From Fragilaria crotonensis (lineage: Eukaryota > Bacillariophyta > Fragilariophyceae > Fragilariales > Fragilariaceae): 64,000 nt of DNA. The DNA lies in contig JAKSYS010000069.1 in assembly GCA_022925895.1 (NCBI GenBank), positions 81,482 to 145,481 on the forward strand. The letters are read 5' to 3'. Positions 34,401 through 46,130 of the stretch are shown piece after piece. Under the pieces are notes generated by a model. It searched no databases. It was given only the letters and a program-made list of their open reading frames with translations, and was not told the origin of the DNA. The number at the start of each line of letters is the position of its first letter. Within the stretch, counting starts at the first letter, position 1. A program made the position numbers and the translations under genes.

Positions 34401-35026
34401 ACAAAAAATTCTCAGCATCACAAAAGAATACTGTGTATCGACTCCTATAGCCACAAATGATGTTCAGCATAACAAAAGAATACTGTGCAGTAGTAGCATT
34501 GAATATGTGTGTGGTTTTGACCGGATTGCTCCTAAAAGAGGGCAGTCGCGTTGTCTGTAGAAATGCGTTGTTGCCGTAAAATGGGGACAGCCACCTTGAC
34601 TTTTCAATAGCTCTTGAGGTAACTAAGTCAAAGATATCTGAACGAAAAACTGTGGCCCGCCTTTTGGAAGCATGACTAGCGTGTTTGAAAGTATTGTATC
34701 ATCTCCAATGCCGACAAGGTCGAATTACATTATTGTCTGAACGCGGGTGACTGGCCGATTCACGAACAGCATCGGCAAGACGCTCTTCTAAACTGAATTA
34801 GCAGCAAGCATGGGATCGCTCCTACAAGAATGGCTCCATCGGAATTCTTGATGCGGTCGAGAAGCGACGGACAGGACCCAGTGTTGATGTCAAGTAGAAA
34901 CGGCGAATTATATCGTAGAGAGCGCACAGAAATGGGATTTTCGTTGTGCCCTAGCGTTTGCTCTTGATTCCGCCGCATTCCAAATGTTTGTGAGGACCAT
35001 CCAGCTTACAAGTACCAACGATTGCT
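31422..35026. other. gene-poor intergenic region with diverged duplications
   Basis: 3.6 kb with no supported gene. It includes AT-rich sequence, a local direct repeat (CAGCATCACAAAAGAATACTGTG near 34412, again near 34464) and two diverged copies of a longer segment: about 33480-33650 resembles about 34738-34895. A further block near 33680-33770 (GATCAACGTCCAACA core) recurs near 36760-36840 inside an intron-sized gap. These look like old remnants of a non-coding repeat family. Confidence 0.5.
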
Positions 35027-38008
35027 CTAGTCGCGCTTCTTGACACGTGCTCGTGTCGACCTGCGAACTGGGTTTTCCTTGTCGCCAACATTTGCGTCTT
35101 TATTCAGCTTGGAATCAACATTGGCATATTTATCCGGGGGAACATCCTTGAGTTCTTGGTTCACAGCAGAAACAGTCATGACTCCCTCGTCCGGCAGCGG
35201 CGAAACTTCCTTTTCTGGCACGTGAGCCTCGTCAGGTTCCACACCTTTCTCATGGCTACTACTACTGCCATGATTATCATCATCACCATCCGGATCTTCG
35301 TCAACATCATCTTCGTCACCATCATCAGGACCCTCAGCATGGTTGGATGCTGATGGCAATGATTTGGTCAATGTCCTAAACATTGTTGCTGTAATAGTTT
35401 GGTCCACAGGAACAACATTGGCTTTGCCCTTGGGTAACAATCCAAAGGCTTGCAATTCTCGTTCCAAACTATCATAATAGGTAGCCGACGTGTATTGCAA
35501 ATGACACCAAAGAATGAAAATGACATGTGTCGAAAATGGAATCCACCAGAGTAATCCTGACCACCACGTCAGCAGACTGGAAAGTAGGGCATGCAATATC
35601 CAATACTGCAGCGAATCCATGGTCTGGGCGAGTGATTTTGTGGGTATTACCTTGGCCGACGGTACAATAGTGTTGACGTACAAGACCCCATATGCGGTAA
35701 CAAACCCAGGCATGAGGAGGGTAAGAGCGGGCACCAAAACGGATGTGCGTATTCCAACAACAGCAACAGTCGTGTTTGACTGCTTTGTGATAAGAGTCGT
35801 ACAGCGACAGCAATGCTGAGAAAGGATTTGACTTTATCCACCACTGCAGCCCATGCCTCGGTAGAAATGAGGTTGGATGTCGTTTGGAATATTTTGTGGA
35901 CAATGGGTGATAACCTGTTGCTCAAAAAGGCAAGGGTCGAACCATGTAACTCCTTTGCATGTCAGCTTCCGACATGGCAGTCGAGGTGAGAATGGAGGAC
36001 ATGCCATATATCCAAAGATAAAAGAATAAATGTAGTTCAGCCGCAGTCGTTTGAAACATGGTGACGCGAGATGCGAGACTGCCAACAATGGGAAGCAGAT
36101 GAAGGACTCGGAAGGATCCAGTGACAAGACAGTACACGGTCCAATATTGCAACCAATACGTGGCTTCCTGTTCGACAGAGTAGCTATCGACACGACCAAC
36201 TGCAAGCAGTCGTTGCACTGGTGTCTTCGGCGTTTCTACTGCCGATGTAGCCTTTGGGGTTCTAGGTGTCGTTCGAGGAAATGGCTTGGGTATTGCGGTC
36301 TTTTTGCTCTTGATGCTGGCTGGCTTTGCAGAAAGACTCTCCTTGAGAGGTTTTCGTGTTGTTGTTGCTGTTGCTTTTGCTGTTGTCGTATCTGTAGCAG
36401 TCTGTTGTACTTTGGAATCAACTTCGGCATCAGTAGTTGCATGTCTGTATTGAAACAGGAGAGCAACTGTCGATATCCAAGGATAGAGTTGTGAAAGGAT
36501 ATAGATGGCATACGTCTCTGTCGCCAGCCATGTGACAATAGAAGGGAATAAGACTTTGATTGTTATCCCAACGCTGACAAATAATGCATGTGGTAGAATC
36601 ATTGCCAATATCAAGCTCGTACGGCTTACTCTGTCCAATACCGCTCGGTAGGACTGAATTCAATGATACAAGTCAAATGCAAGATCGATGAGTTAGCTCA
36701 ATTGCATCAATAGCTCATGAATAATACACAACAACAGAGATGTACAGATGCACAAAAGGTAGTGAATGGGAGAAAACGAAAGCACGTGTCCTCAGTCACT
36801 GATCAACGTCCAACAACCAACGTGCAAGCGAAACACACTCTGTTGAGACTGGTCAAAATCCATGTTGGTCGTTCAGTCATTCACACGACTTCTTAGCGAG
36901 GAGATATAACGAGTACTGACGAAATAACGGCAGAACGGAATTTTGCTGGGAACAAGAAAAACTCTGAACAGCCATCGAAGGAACAGTACAGTACTTCAGT
37001 ACCAGTAGAACCAGTACCAACTGCATAGAGTTCGAAGGTCCAAACTCCACACCATGTAACATGACAATGATCGTATTCTAGCGCAACAACAACAGACAGG
37101 ATACAGGGTAGTCACACCACACTGCGTCAACAACAAGTCATGTACACCGCCAAGCTTCGTGCACTCACCTTGATGACATTTCGTTTCTTGGTGTGATACC
37201 ATCTCGACACTCGCTGCACGTATCCTTGCTTTTGAATATATCGTCGGAGTGAAAACAAAAGTAGCAATACCATAATAGCGCCCAATTCCATCTTGATTTG
37301 AGTCGATGTTAGTGAATATTGCCATGCCACCAATTTCGTACCACACCACTTGGCTTGTTCCACACCCTTCCACAACGATACCCATAGGCCTTGAAATAAG
37401 TGACGGAATAGAAATTTCAAACCAATATATACTTTTTGTGACAAAAGCCACAGAAGCAACACCAGTGGTCGTAATGTCAAATACGACAATGCATTCAAGG
37501 ATTGAACTGCCATATACACATCCCGCACAACGTTGCGCCATGCATGCCAATATTCGTGTCGTGATGGCAATTGCAAGTACTGAAAAAGTCATGCATTCGA
37601 CGTGTCACGAGACCAATAGTTTCCGAGAATCCTTCCCGAGATGGGATGCCAATCATGGGCATGGGGATTGATTGATTGAGATGGCGGAATGAAATCAACA
37701 CAGTAGGGATGTTGTCGCTGAGATGAGACTTGTGTGACAATGATATCGTTGGGTGTTGGGTGTTGGGAGTTGGGAGTGACATTGGAATCGGAGCTACAGT
37801 ACTGGTAGTCAGGGCGTGTATCGACAAGCAAACGTGTATTGGTGGTCGTACGTCTTTGCGAAGACGACTGTACCCGGTCTGATCATTGCCAGTACAAAAT
37901 GGCACTTGCACTGCCACAACACAAAACACTCACCGACGATACGATTGGTGACGTTCCGCCGAAAGGGTATACAGTATACGTGTTCGTATGTTTGTATACC
38001 ATGATCAT
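35027..38008 (-). CDS. multi-pass membrane protein with acidic tail and dilysine C-terminus (two frameshifts)
   Basis: Minus-strand exons 38008-37934, 37579-37169 and 36653-35027 are joined by introns of 354 and 513 nt. The phases agree, and total length is about 704 codons once two single-base deletions in the last exon (TTT at 35954-35956 and AAAA at 35736-35739, plus-strand letters) are allowed for. Without that correction the last exon falls into three overlapping frames that each carry hydrophobic segments. About seven to nine hydrophobic helices are visible (NALSYLTLRPLVLLLWLL in exon 2; several in exon 3). A Lys/Thr-rich loop sits between. The block YWLQYWTVYCLV...LHLFFYLWIYG is reminiscent of REEP/HVA22 proteins, but weakly. 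The C-terminus is acidic and then basic, ending KKRD, a form of KKXX ER-retrieval signal. The function is not recognised. Confidence 0.65.
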
Positions 38009-38186
38009 TGGGGTTTGGGCGTGTGCCACAAGTTGCGTGTGACATAAGGTCGATGCTTACGTGAACAAAAAGAAACACAAAACAAACGGGAGCGTCCCAT
38101 TTGTCTGTACTTTGTGTAGGAGCTGCCTTACAATAGCAAACCGAAAACAAAATAAATGATTCATTCCTTGTATACCGACACGAATA

Positions 38187-40079
38187 ATGCATACCACATT
38201 CCACGTGAATCGATATCCCTCCAATTTTGAGATCACTGTTGTATCCGCCATGGCATCACACAGCATCCTTACTCAAGATGCCTCGTCTTTAAACAAGAGA
38301 CAGGATCGCACCAGGAGAGCTGATACGAATGTAACGAAGAAGCTCCTAGCGGAGTTTCAAGGCCTAATTGCTTTCGCGTGCTACGACTCCCCTTCAATTA
38401 GTCAAGGCGGCACATCAATGACTGAAACAGTCATGGAGCATTTGATGGCGAAGCTTTGTTTTGGTGAGAAAAAATGGCGACCCTGATGTGATGTGCTATG
38501 AAGATCAGTTCCTTGGAGGGCTTAACAAGTTCCAAGGACTTTTCACCGATGATGTGGACTCCAGGGCATCGAATGGAGCGACTGTCTTGACCATGCTCCC
38601 GTCTCTTCACCGGCAGTCATCCATCAACATATACGTGGGCGAAGGTTCAATTGAAAAGGGTCTTCTTGCAAGGAAAAGTTTGCTCAATGCTACCGCTACT
38701 ATCAGTGGAAGGACCTTGCTCCCGATTGGCAAAAGAAGTGCTTTGCAACTGTAAGAAGATGATGGCTCTTGTGATGGCTCGCGATTCGCCGTACAAGGAT
38801 GGATGCTTCCCGTCTGGCACCAATTGGGATGACTATGCAAAATGGTGTCTTGTAGCATTCCATAAAAGTGAGATCAGCGGCGGTGTGTATCGAGCAGATA
38901 GTGCAAGTACTATGACTAGTAGTACGATTTGCACAAGCAACGACCGGCAGCAGAAGGATCCAGCAGTACCAGTTGATGCTGGTCAACATGATGTATTGGC
39001 CGAAAACGAAGGTGCTGGGAGAGCGTCCGAACGACTGAACCTTGATGGCGACGAGCAGGTTGAGTTTACTGATGGCGGTGCAGTTCCTGTCGGATATTTC
39101 TTTAAGGGTTTCCTTGCTTGGAGTCTGTGGGGACTTATTCCGGTAGTGGAGTCGTCAACGACAACAATGAAGTCAACACTGTTTGGCGATACGAAGGTTG
39201 ACACGTCTTTCGGCAAAAAGGATGTCCCGTCTAAAGCGAGCTGCATCGTCTGTCGATGTCGACGAAGAAGGACCGTCAACACGCCATCAAAAGAAGGCGA
39301 GTACTGGAAAGAATAGTTCGATGGTGGTTAGCTCCGAAGCAGGAGACGATACAGCAAACAGCAACGAGAAACAGCTCACAGACCTGCTTGCCAAAAGCCT
39401 TGCATTATTGGAGAGACAGGCACTAGAGAAAGAGCGCCAGAAGAACAATTTTCTCAAGGAACGGATTTTGCGAGATAAACTTAGTGCTCTTTCAAGAAAA
39501 CAGAACGTCCTGTCGCAGCGATACAGCGCCATGCTTAACCGACAACCGGTTGATAACATGGCATTGCAAGCGATTGAAAAGATACAAGATGATTTGGAGT
39601 CTCAAGTTGGCGACTTGGAGGTGGAGTTAACAATTCTACAGGACGCAGAAGTTCAGCGAAGATCACAAGCGATTGCAAGTCACGACAATGACCGCGCGGT
39701 GTCCAGGTCATCTTCGTCGTCTATTCTGGTTGACCACACTGCTAGTACTCTTACTATGCTAGGTGCACGTGATTTCATGTCTATGTCGCCGCTTACAACT
39801 GCTACACACACTGGCGGTACTCCTACAGAAACAAATAGAAATGACGAGGAACAAACAAACAGAAACGACGACGAGGAAGCTCAAAACAGTAACAAGTGCA
39901 TCGAGTGCATGTCGGTTCCAACGGACCATCGTTGTCGGAAGTGCACTCAACGGGTGTGCAGTGCATGTTGTAACACCAAACGACAACTTGAAATGGTCTG
40001 GTGGTGCGAAATGTGCTTCGATAAGGAAAGTCCCGAGAGCAAAGCAATCATTCGAGCAGGCGACTACTGTTCTGATTAG
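38187..40079 (+). pseudogene. accessory protein of element A, C-terminal Cys-rich finger (frameshifted)
   Basis: At least four frames must be linked to read the protein (changes near 38470, 38650-38690, 38750 and 39200-39290). Two of these sit in A-runs. Protein-like blocks include the phrase SPYKDGCFPSGTNWDDYAKWC around 38785-38850. The intact last part (39183-40079) has a Lys/Glu/Leu-rich coiled coil (about 39370-39540) and ends with a Cys-rich putative zinc finger (CIEC...CRKC...CSACC...CEMC, about 39898-40015). In Harbinger elements the second gene usually encodes a DNA-binding partner that brings the transposase to the nucleus. That role is assumed here from position. Confidence 0.6.
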
Positions 40080-40162
40080 AACGACGACGCATCATGATAA
40101 TGAAATTGATGTTATTAGGACGATGTTATTATAGTACTGTCCAGTAATTCATCAGCTCTAAA

Positions 40163-41899
40163 CTAGTACGAAGGCACGTTTCTTGGCGCAACTGGGAGCC
40201 TCTTTGGCCAAGAAACCCTCCCTTGGTGGTACAGGGCGTTGAAATTATCAACGAGCAATCCCCGAAATTCCCGATGCGATAACTTGGAAACCGAAACGAC
40301 ACCATGACTGCTGTCGTTTCTAATCTGGTCGTCATCAGGAGCAACATCATTTTCTACTTCTTCCTCTTCTACCCAGTTGTCAGCATGGTAACGCCACCCG
40401 CATGAACATCGATCCATTGTGAGGAAGTCTCGCACTTCAGAAGGAGAAATCAACCTCCGAATGGCACGCGGCATATCTGACAACTCAAACTGTCCATTTG
40501 CCTCAACTTGCCAATACGACGGTACACCGTTTTGCCATCCAACCGACAATCCGTCAACATCGAGTAGCATATTATGAAGTCGCAACATGTTAACCAGACA
40601 TTGTCAGCAACTTCCGTGTTATGCATCCGAATCCCAGTTTTTAAAATCCTCCATCGATTCTTCAATATACCAAAGCGTGCACTCGACATCTTTACGTAAA
40701 GACTCCAACCATTGTGAGAAACGAATTTCCGATCGACTCGATGAGTTTTTGAAAGGCGGAATGGTTGATGACCACTCTAAGTATCCGTTGTCGATAACGT
40801 AGGCTCCTTTCATGCCGATTGTCTTCGTTCCACTCTTGTCCAACAAATCAAAGGTTATCTTTTATCGAAACTTCCTTTTCGAAGCTCATCCAGGAAGTGA
40901 TCAAACCTTGCGAGGGTCTTATCGTTCCACCGACCTGGGTGGCCTGTAGTCGTGTGCAGAATCTGCCTTTGTGATTTACTGTTAGATTGTATGTTCGTGT
41001 CGTTGCTGCCATTTTGAAACCAAGATGACTCTGCCGAATTTTAAAGGAAACTTTCTCAAGCGGGATGTGGGTTGCATCGGTGCTACCAATGCAACCTGGG
41101 AATCCGGCAATCCTGTACGCGTGCTCGCATTCTCTGATTTCCTCCAAAGATGTAGGCATTCGTATGTACTTTGTATACAGCTTGCTAGCTCCAAACGCAA
41201 CAAACTTGTGAAAAAAATCACGATGCACATGGCGGCTGATGAAAGTTGCTTCTTCGACGTCGTCAAAAGTGATCCCTCTACCAAGGTATCTTAAACTTCC
41301 CAACAAGAGAAGTTCTATTGGCGACACTTTCAAGGGCAATGCTTGGCAATTCCTCTGGTGTTGATCGGTCCATCCGGTCCATCTACAGAACAGCCCCTCG
41401 TCATCCTCGTCCTTCAGCATCGACAAAAGATCCAGATATGACTGATATGGCAAACGAAAGCGATTTCGAAATGTCTGAGACCACCGAGTGCAATTTGGCT
41501 GAGGATTTTGCAAATACAAAATCCACCAAAGACTGAGTGTTGGCGTCAACTTTCGTTTTTTACCTGTTGATGGGTCCACAAAGTACTTCGGTCTTCGCTT
41601 TCGTGACTTCTTGACCCTCGGTGTATTGATAGCTTTCTTGTGATTCAAACTTCTAGCACTCTCCATTTTTGCGCTTGCACACAAGCACATTAACGTTAAA
41701 AGGTAATGTTGCTTTGCCGTATCTTCTTCGTCCTCTCTCCCAAGAAATCCTCCAGGCGATCCCAATCAAGTGTTCCATCGTCATGGTAGCAGGAGTCAAT
41801 GTCGTCAAAATAATTTACTGGTTCGTCTCCTGTTTCAGAATGAAGGTTCCTCATCAATTGATTAATGATGAGTGCAGAAATCTTTCGGGAGGAGCTCAT
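40163..41899 (-). pseudogene. Harbinger-type DDE transposase of element A (frameshifted)
   Basis: The longest intact piece (41765-40848) has a helix-turn-helix-like N-terminus, GITFDDVEEATFISR and the first catalytic Asp in GCIGSTDATH. A one-base shift near 40945 is needed to reach the second Asp region (GHPGRWNDKT). Another shift near 40680 separates the RKDVEC motif (third acidic residue) from FGILKNRWRILKTGIR. A last shift near 40590 leads into LHNMLLDVDGL. All diagnostic motifs of the PIF/Harbinger family (DDE_Tnp_4) are therefore present but split over at least four frames. An upstream ATG at 41899 may start the protein. The copy is not functional as read. Confidence 0.72.
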
Positions 41900-42494
41900 G
41901 CTGATGATGCTGATAACCAGACAAGGTACTAGACTCAAGAATGCAGCTTCTCTACGAGGATAAATGAGACATGAATGGAGTGAAGTGTGTGGTCCACATG
42001 TGATCCGAAGCGAGCGAGGTGCCATCTGGCCCGTTTGCGTGGCCAATTTGTTTTCCGGGTTGTTCACAAACGGGACGGGCCCATTTGTGAAATTTTCAAA
42101 AGGAACCCGGTTTCACAAACGGGACGGGACACTTTGTTTTGGGAATGTCCCCTGTAAGGCAGTTATTTCGCAATTGGGACAGTCCCGTTTGTTTTGTTAG
42201 AGTTTTTGTTGGACCGTAAGCAACGGCCTAAGGGAGTGTCCAGACAAAAAAAATCCAATCGAAGTTTCCAAGTTTCCAAGGGCGCATAACCAATTAATTG
42301 CAGGTTCGATTTTTGTTACTCGGGAGTAGTGTCCAGACAAAAAACATGAACATCAAAGTATCGAAGTTTTGCACTCCCAAGTTACCAGTGTGAAAGTCGA
42401 TGGTGAGTGCAAGTACGTACTACTGTGACGCCTACTGTACCATGTATCTTGGTGATCTGAGAATCTCAGTTGTTTATAAAAGAAAGATACGACA

Positions 42495-43958
42495 ATGACC
42501 ACCAACCGGACGAGCAATGCTAGTAGCAGTAGGGCAAGGAGAAGGCGAGCGTCATACTCTCTTGACTTAGAACAAGCAGCCACAGTCTCGAACATAGTCG
42601 TAAATTCGGCAGCTGTTGTTGTTGAAGATGTCACTGCCATTCTTAAGCGACGTTTGCAAAGGACAAATCAAGGATACCGCCGAAGAACAGCACGGCGATT
42701 ACGACCACGCAGACGAAGGTCTGTTCATGACGTTTACAGAGAACTTGGCAGCATCTACTTCCGGAGGGCATACCGTATGACGTATAGATCTTTCAAGCAT
42801 CTGGCTGGCTTGCTTCGTCCTTTTATTAATACTGCAAGTGGCATCAAAGGAAAATCAAGGTATTGCCCAAATGGACCGATTTCGCCGGACGTCCGACTTG
42901 CCTGTGCGATTCGCTGGTTTGCAGGGGGTTCAACGTACGACATTATGACTACCTATGGAATCAGCCATACAGACACCATCAACAGCTACTGGTACGTTGT
43001 TGATGCTATTAACCAGAACCCCAGATTTGCAATTGCATATCCGGACGACCATGAGAAGCAACGATCTATTGCCGCAGGTTTTGCGGAAGTGTCATCTGCT
43101 GGGTTTCAGTGCTGTTCCGGTGCGTTAGATGGACTTCTTATTTGGATACATAAGCCCTCGGAGAAAGATTGCTCCAATATTGGATGTAACGAAGGGAAAT
43201 TTTCGTGCGCAAGAAAGAAGAAGTATGGTCTGAATTGTCAGGCTGTTTGTGATGTCCGAGGCAGATTTCTGGACATTTCTATCTTGTATCCCGGATCCAC
43301 CTCTGATTGTCTCGCATTCGAAGGAATGTCACTGTTCCACCGATTGGAACAAGGCATATTAGCTCCTGATTTATGCCTCTTTGGTGACAATGCTTACTTG
43401 AACACGGCATATATGGCAACGCCATACTCCGGCATTTCCGGTGGCACAAAGGATGCTTACAACTTCTATCATTCTCAGTTGAGAATACGAATTGAATGTG
43501 CGTTTGGGATGCTGACGCATCGCTGGGCAATTCTCAGAAGTGCCATACCTGTAAATGTAACTGTTCACAAGACAGTTGCTCTGGTACTCGCACTTGCAAA
43601 GCTACATAATTACTGTATTGATGAAAAAGAAGGACGATGTGATGATGCGTATGGTAATGCAGTTGACGAGTGGCGAAACGAGGAAACCGGCGCTGTACCG
43701 TTGGTCGAAACAAGACACATGCATTACACCGATGAAGACAGCAGCAGTACTGGGACTGTAACGCCTCGTCAGTTACTCGACGGTGGTAACCACTTTGACG
43801 ATATCGGTGTAAATGGGCGCTACAATAGGCAGAGACGGTACAATTACCTCAGTAGAATAACTGGAAGACCACTTCCACGCGAACGATTGCACTCGCATGT
43901 TGCAGACACTGGTCTCACGAGACCAAGACCACAGCCCTTGGCGCGTCGTCGTCGTTGA
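42495..43958 (+). CDS. PIF/Harbinger DDE transposase, intact
   Basis: The ORF is 487 aa with ATG 42495. An Arg-rich N-terminus (about residues 10-80) may bind DNA and direct nuclear import. The DDE_Tnp_4 core follows, with the usual acidic residues visible as CCSGALDGLLIW (first D, about residue 212), LYPGSTSDCLAF, LFGDNAYLNTAYM (about 300) and RIRIECAFGMLTHRW (E, about 335). An HNYC segment typical of the family lies near 375. The tail is again Arg-rich. The family cuts and reinserts the element at TWA sites. No stop or frameshift is seen, in contrast to element A, so this copy could still be active if the partner gene is intact. Confidence 0.88.
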   Translation: MTTNRTSNASSSRARRRRASYSLDLEQAATVSNIVVNSAAVVVEDVTAILKRRLQRTNQGYRRRTARRLRPRRRRSVHDVYRELGSIYFRRAYRMTYRSFKHLAGLLRPFINTASGIKGKSRYCPNGPISPDVRLACAIRWFAGGSTYDIMTTYGISHTDTINSYWYVVDAINQNPRFAIAYPDDHEKQRSIAAGFAEVSSAGFQCCSGALDGLLIWIHKPSEKDCSNIGCNEGKFSCARKKKYGLNCQAVCDVRGRFLDISILYPGSTSDCLAFEGMSLFHRLEQGILAPDLCLFGDNAYLNTAYMATPYSGISGGTKDAYNFYHSQLRIRIECAFGMLTHRWAILRSAIPVNVTVHKTVALVLALAKLHNYCIDEKEGRCDDAYGNAVDEWRNEETGAVPLVETRHMHYTDEDSSSTGTVTPRQLLDGGNHFDDIGVNGRYNRQRRYNYLSRITGRPLPRERLHSHVADTGLTRPRPQPLARRRR

Positions 43959-44041
43959 TAAAAGTACTACTATCGCTTCTTGCTAGTAGTAGCTAGTTGT
44001 AGTACAACACCATGCTAATCCTAGCCTAGTACTCTCCTCTA

Positions 44042-45628
44042 TTAGCTACTCGTAGTACTACTTGCATCTAATTGACGTATCTCTTCCTCGAGAAGTCGGC
44101 CTTCTTCGAGATAGAACGCTGAAAGACGACGTGTGTTTTCGTCATTTGGATCCAACTCTGCGTTAAGCTTCCTATACTTACGTGCCAAGTCAACAAGCTC
44201 AGCTCGTCGACGAAAGGCACGTTCACGACTTCGCTCTGCTCCTTCGGATTGCTGACGTTGCTCCTCCAGCTGCCGTTCATGATTCCTATCTTCAACACGA
44301 TCAAATACCATCTGTCGCTGACACTCCGCGAGCTCCTTTATGGATTCCACAAGAGGAGTAAATGAAGATCCACCAGCTGCATTGAGTTCTTCTTGCTGCT
44401 GGCGGCGTCGCCGGCTGCGACTTAGACCGCCGCCGCTGTCGTTGCTCGTTGTACTACTCCTGCTTGAAATTGGAGCACGAGATGCATCAGCAGCCCCTGC
44501 CTTGTTGTTGAGACGTTGTAGCGATGATTGAAGAATTTGGTGGACATCGGCAACCTCCCAAAAGTACAAGAGGTACGATGGACGACCGTTCAGGAACGAC
44601 GCTCGACTCTGCAAAGCTCGTGGTGGTCGTCTACTAAGACAACCGCCAAAGTTCGCTCGTACGGTGTCGCCGTCGTCGTCATCCGCTTGGTGAGACGGCG
44701 TCAAAGAAGAGGATGATGCATCTTCATCATTGGCCTCCTCCACTTCCTCTTCAGCATCCATTCCGCCTTCGCCTTGGCCGCTTTGCTCCCAACGCGAGAT
44801 AATACGAAGTAAATCAGATCTCATGGAAACCATGAGATCTTCGATTCTCTGAGGTGTGGCTGGCGAGAGCCCAGCAACCTGTGCATACGAGCAATCGATT
44901 GCACTCGAGAAATCTACGTGGCACTCTGATGCAGGTGCAATTGGGTTGAAGTCGTTGCTATTCCAAAGGTCGCTGATGACTTCAAATACAGTAGGTGGTC
45001 TGTGGAGCAGCAATCAAATGAGGACGAGAGAGTTGTTAGCAAAAATCAAGCGACAAGCTTTATAATGCATAACATGCGATGTTCGTCGTCATCCTTACCT
45101 TATTTGGGAATTACGAGCATCTAACTCCTGGCGTGATCTTGCGTTAGCCCTGGCAAGAAAGAGACGCTTCACATTATCCTGTGTTAGGCACATTATCACT
45201 CGCAGATACGGTACATTTCCTCGCCAGTTCCTTCCTCCTCCTCCGCCAAGAACACCACTATTCTCATGCTCTTGCTGGTGTTGCTGCGCCCTTATTAAGA
45301 GATCTCGTAAACGAAAGACTTCGTTTGTCAGGAATTCTTTGTCGGTAACATTCTGAATTGGGTTTCGCTCCAGCCACTCCATTATTTGAGCCCTTGACCA
45401 GTTGCTTGGACGAGGTACTGGGACAATGTTAAACAAATGGGTCCGCCGTGTAATCTCGTGCACAAAGTCTGAATTTTTTGGGCGCAGGAGAGAATTCTTA
45501 GGAAGCATGGACCATGGCTCTTGTTCAAATGAAAACAGCGGTTGCTCTTCACTGTTGTTGTTAGTGCGATGCGTCAGGCCAAGACACATTAAGTACAATA
45601 CCTTTTTTTTCATTTCCGCTCTCGACAT
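44042..45628 (-). CDS. accessory (second) protein of Harbinger element B
   Basis: Two minus-strand exons, 45628-45099 and 44999-44042, are joined in frame across a 99-nt GTAAGG...CAG intron to give 495 aa. No known domain is recognised. The first part has an RPSNWSRAQIMEWL block that could form part of a small helical DNA-binding fold. The middle is acidic (EEEVEEANDED), then Ser-rich, and the end is a long Arg/Glu/Gln-rich predicted coiled coil (about residues 400-490). An upstream frame from an ATG at 45767 overlaps it across an A8 run (45602-45609), so the true N-terminus may be longer if that run is miscounted. Position opposite the transposase inside the TIRs suggests the partner role known for Harbinger second genes. 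Confidence 0.6.
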
Positions 45629-46130
45629 ATACTTGTTCGCTCACACAAATGTAGCTATCACGTCCATCGTCACCACCACCAGACGCTTGTCTTGTAATTG
45701 ATGCTTCATCATCCTCGGGTTCATCAGCATTGTCTCCATGAAGTCCTTCTGGAGCAACAGCACTCATGTTCGTGGTACCAGTCAGTCCGTGCTTTTTGTA
45801 ACAAACTAATAGTACAAGTACTGCTGGAGTACTTCGAGTTCACACAAGAAGATCTTGATTTCATTTCGTGCGTATGCAACAAGAGCACAAAGATCTTTTT
45901 TCAAGTGCAGAACTTTGCAAAAGTTGTGGTCAGAACAGAACAAGGCAAACAGGTTATGAAACTTGGATTTGCAAACTTGGCAAAAAATCTTTCGTTAACT
46001 TGGATGTCGAGGTTAACGAAAGATGAGTCCCGCCAACCCAGAAATCGAAGTTGATTCACGAATCGATTACTTCGAGCACTTGGAAACTTCGAAACTTGGA
46101 TTGATTTTTTTTTTTCTGGACACTACCTAA

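Larger units (their letters stand above)
38077..42197. mobile_element. decayed PIF/Harbinger-like DNA transposon (element A)
   Basis: A 14-bp terminal inverted repeat, ACAAAACAAACGGG, lies at 38077-38090 and its complement at 42184-42197. Similarity continues inward (GTCCCA and CTGCCTTACA blocks). Inside are two converging broken genes, an accessory protein (plus) and a Harbinger transposase (minus), the usual two-gene layout of this superfamily. No clear target-site duplication is visible. The left end lies about 70 bp upstream of the membrane-protein gene's start codon. Confidence 0.65.
42232..46127. mobile_element. PIF/Harbinger-like DNA transposon with intact transposase (element B)
   Basis: Terminal inverted repeats: the left end begins GGGAGTGTCCAGAC (42232) and the right end, read in reverse, begins GGTAGTGTCCAGA (46127). 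Both continue with an A-run and AAGTTTC...AAGTTTCCAAG. The flanking trinucleotide TAA is present on both sides (42229-42231 and 46128-46130), the TWA target duplication typical of PIF/Harbinger. The 3896-bp element carries a plus-strand transposase and a minus-strand accessory gene that converge. A second TIR-like copy (GTAGTGTCCAGAC, near 42327) lies inside the left end. Element B starts only about 34 bp after element A ends. Confidence 0.85.
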
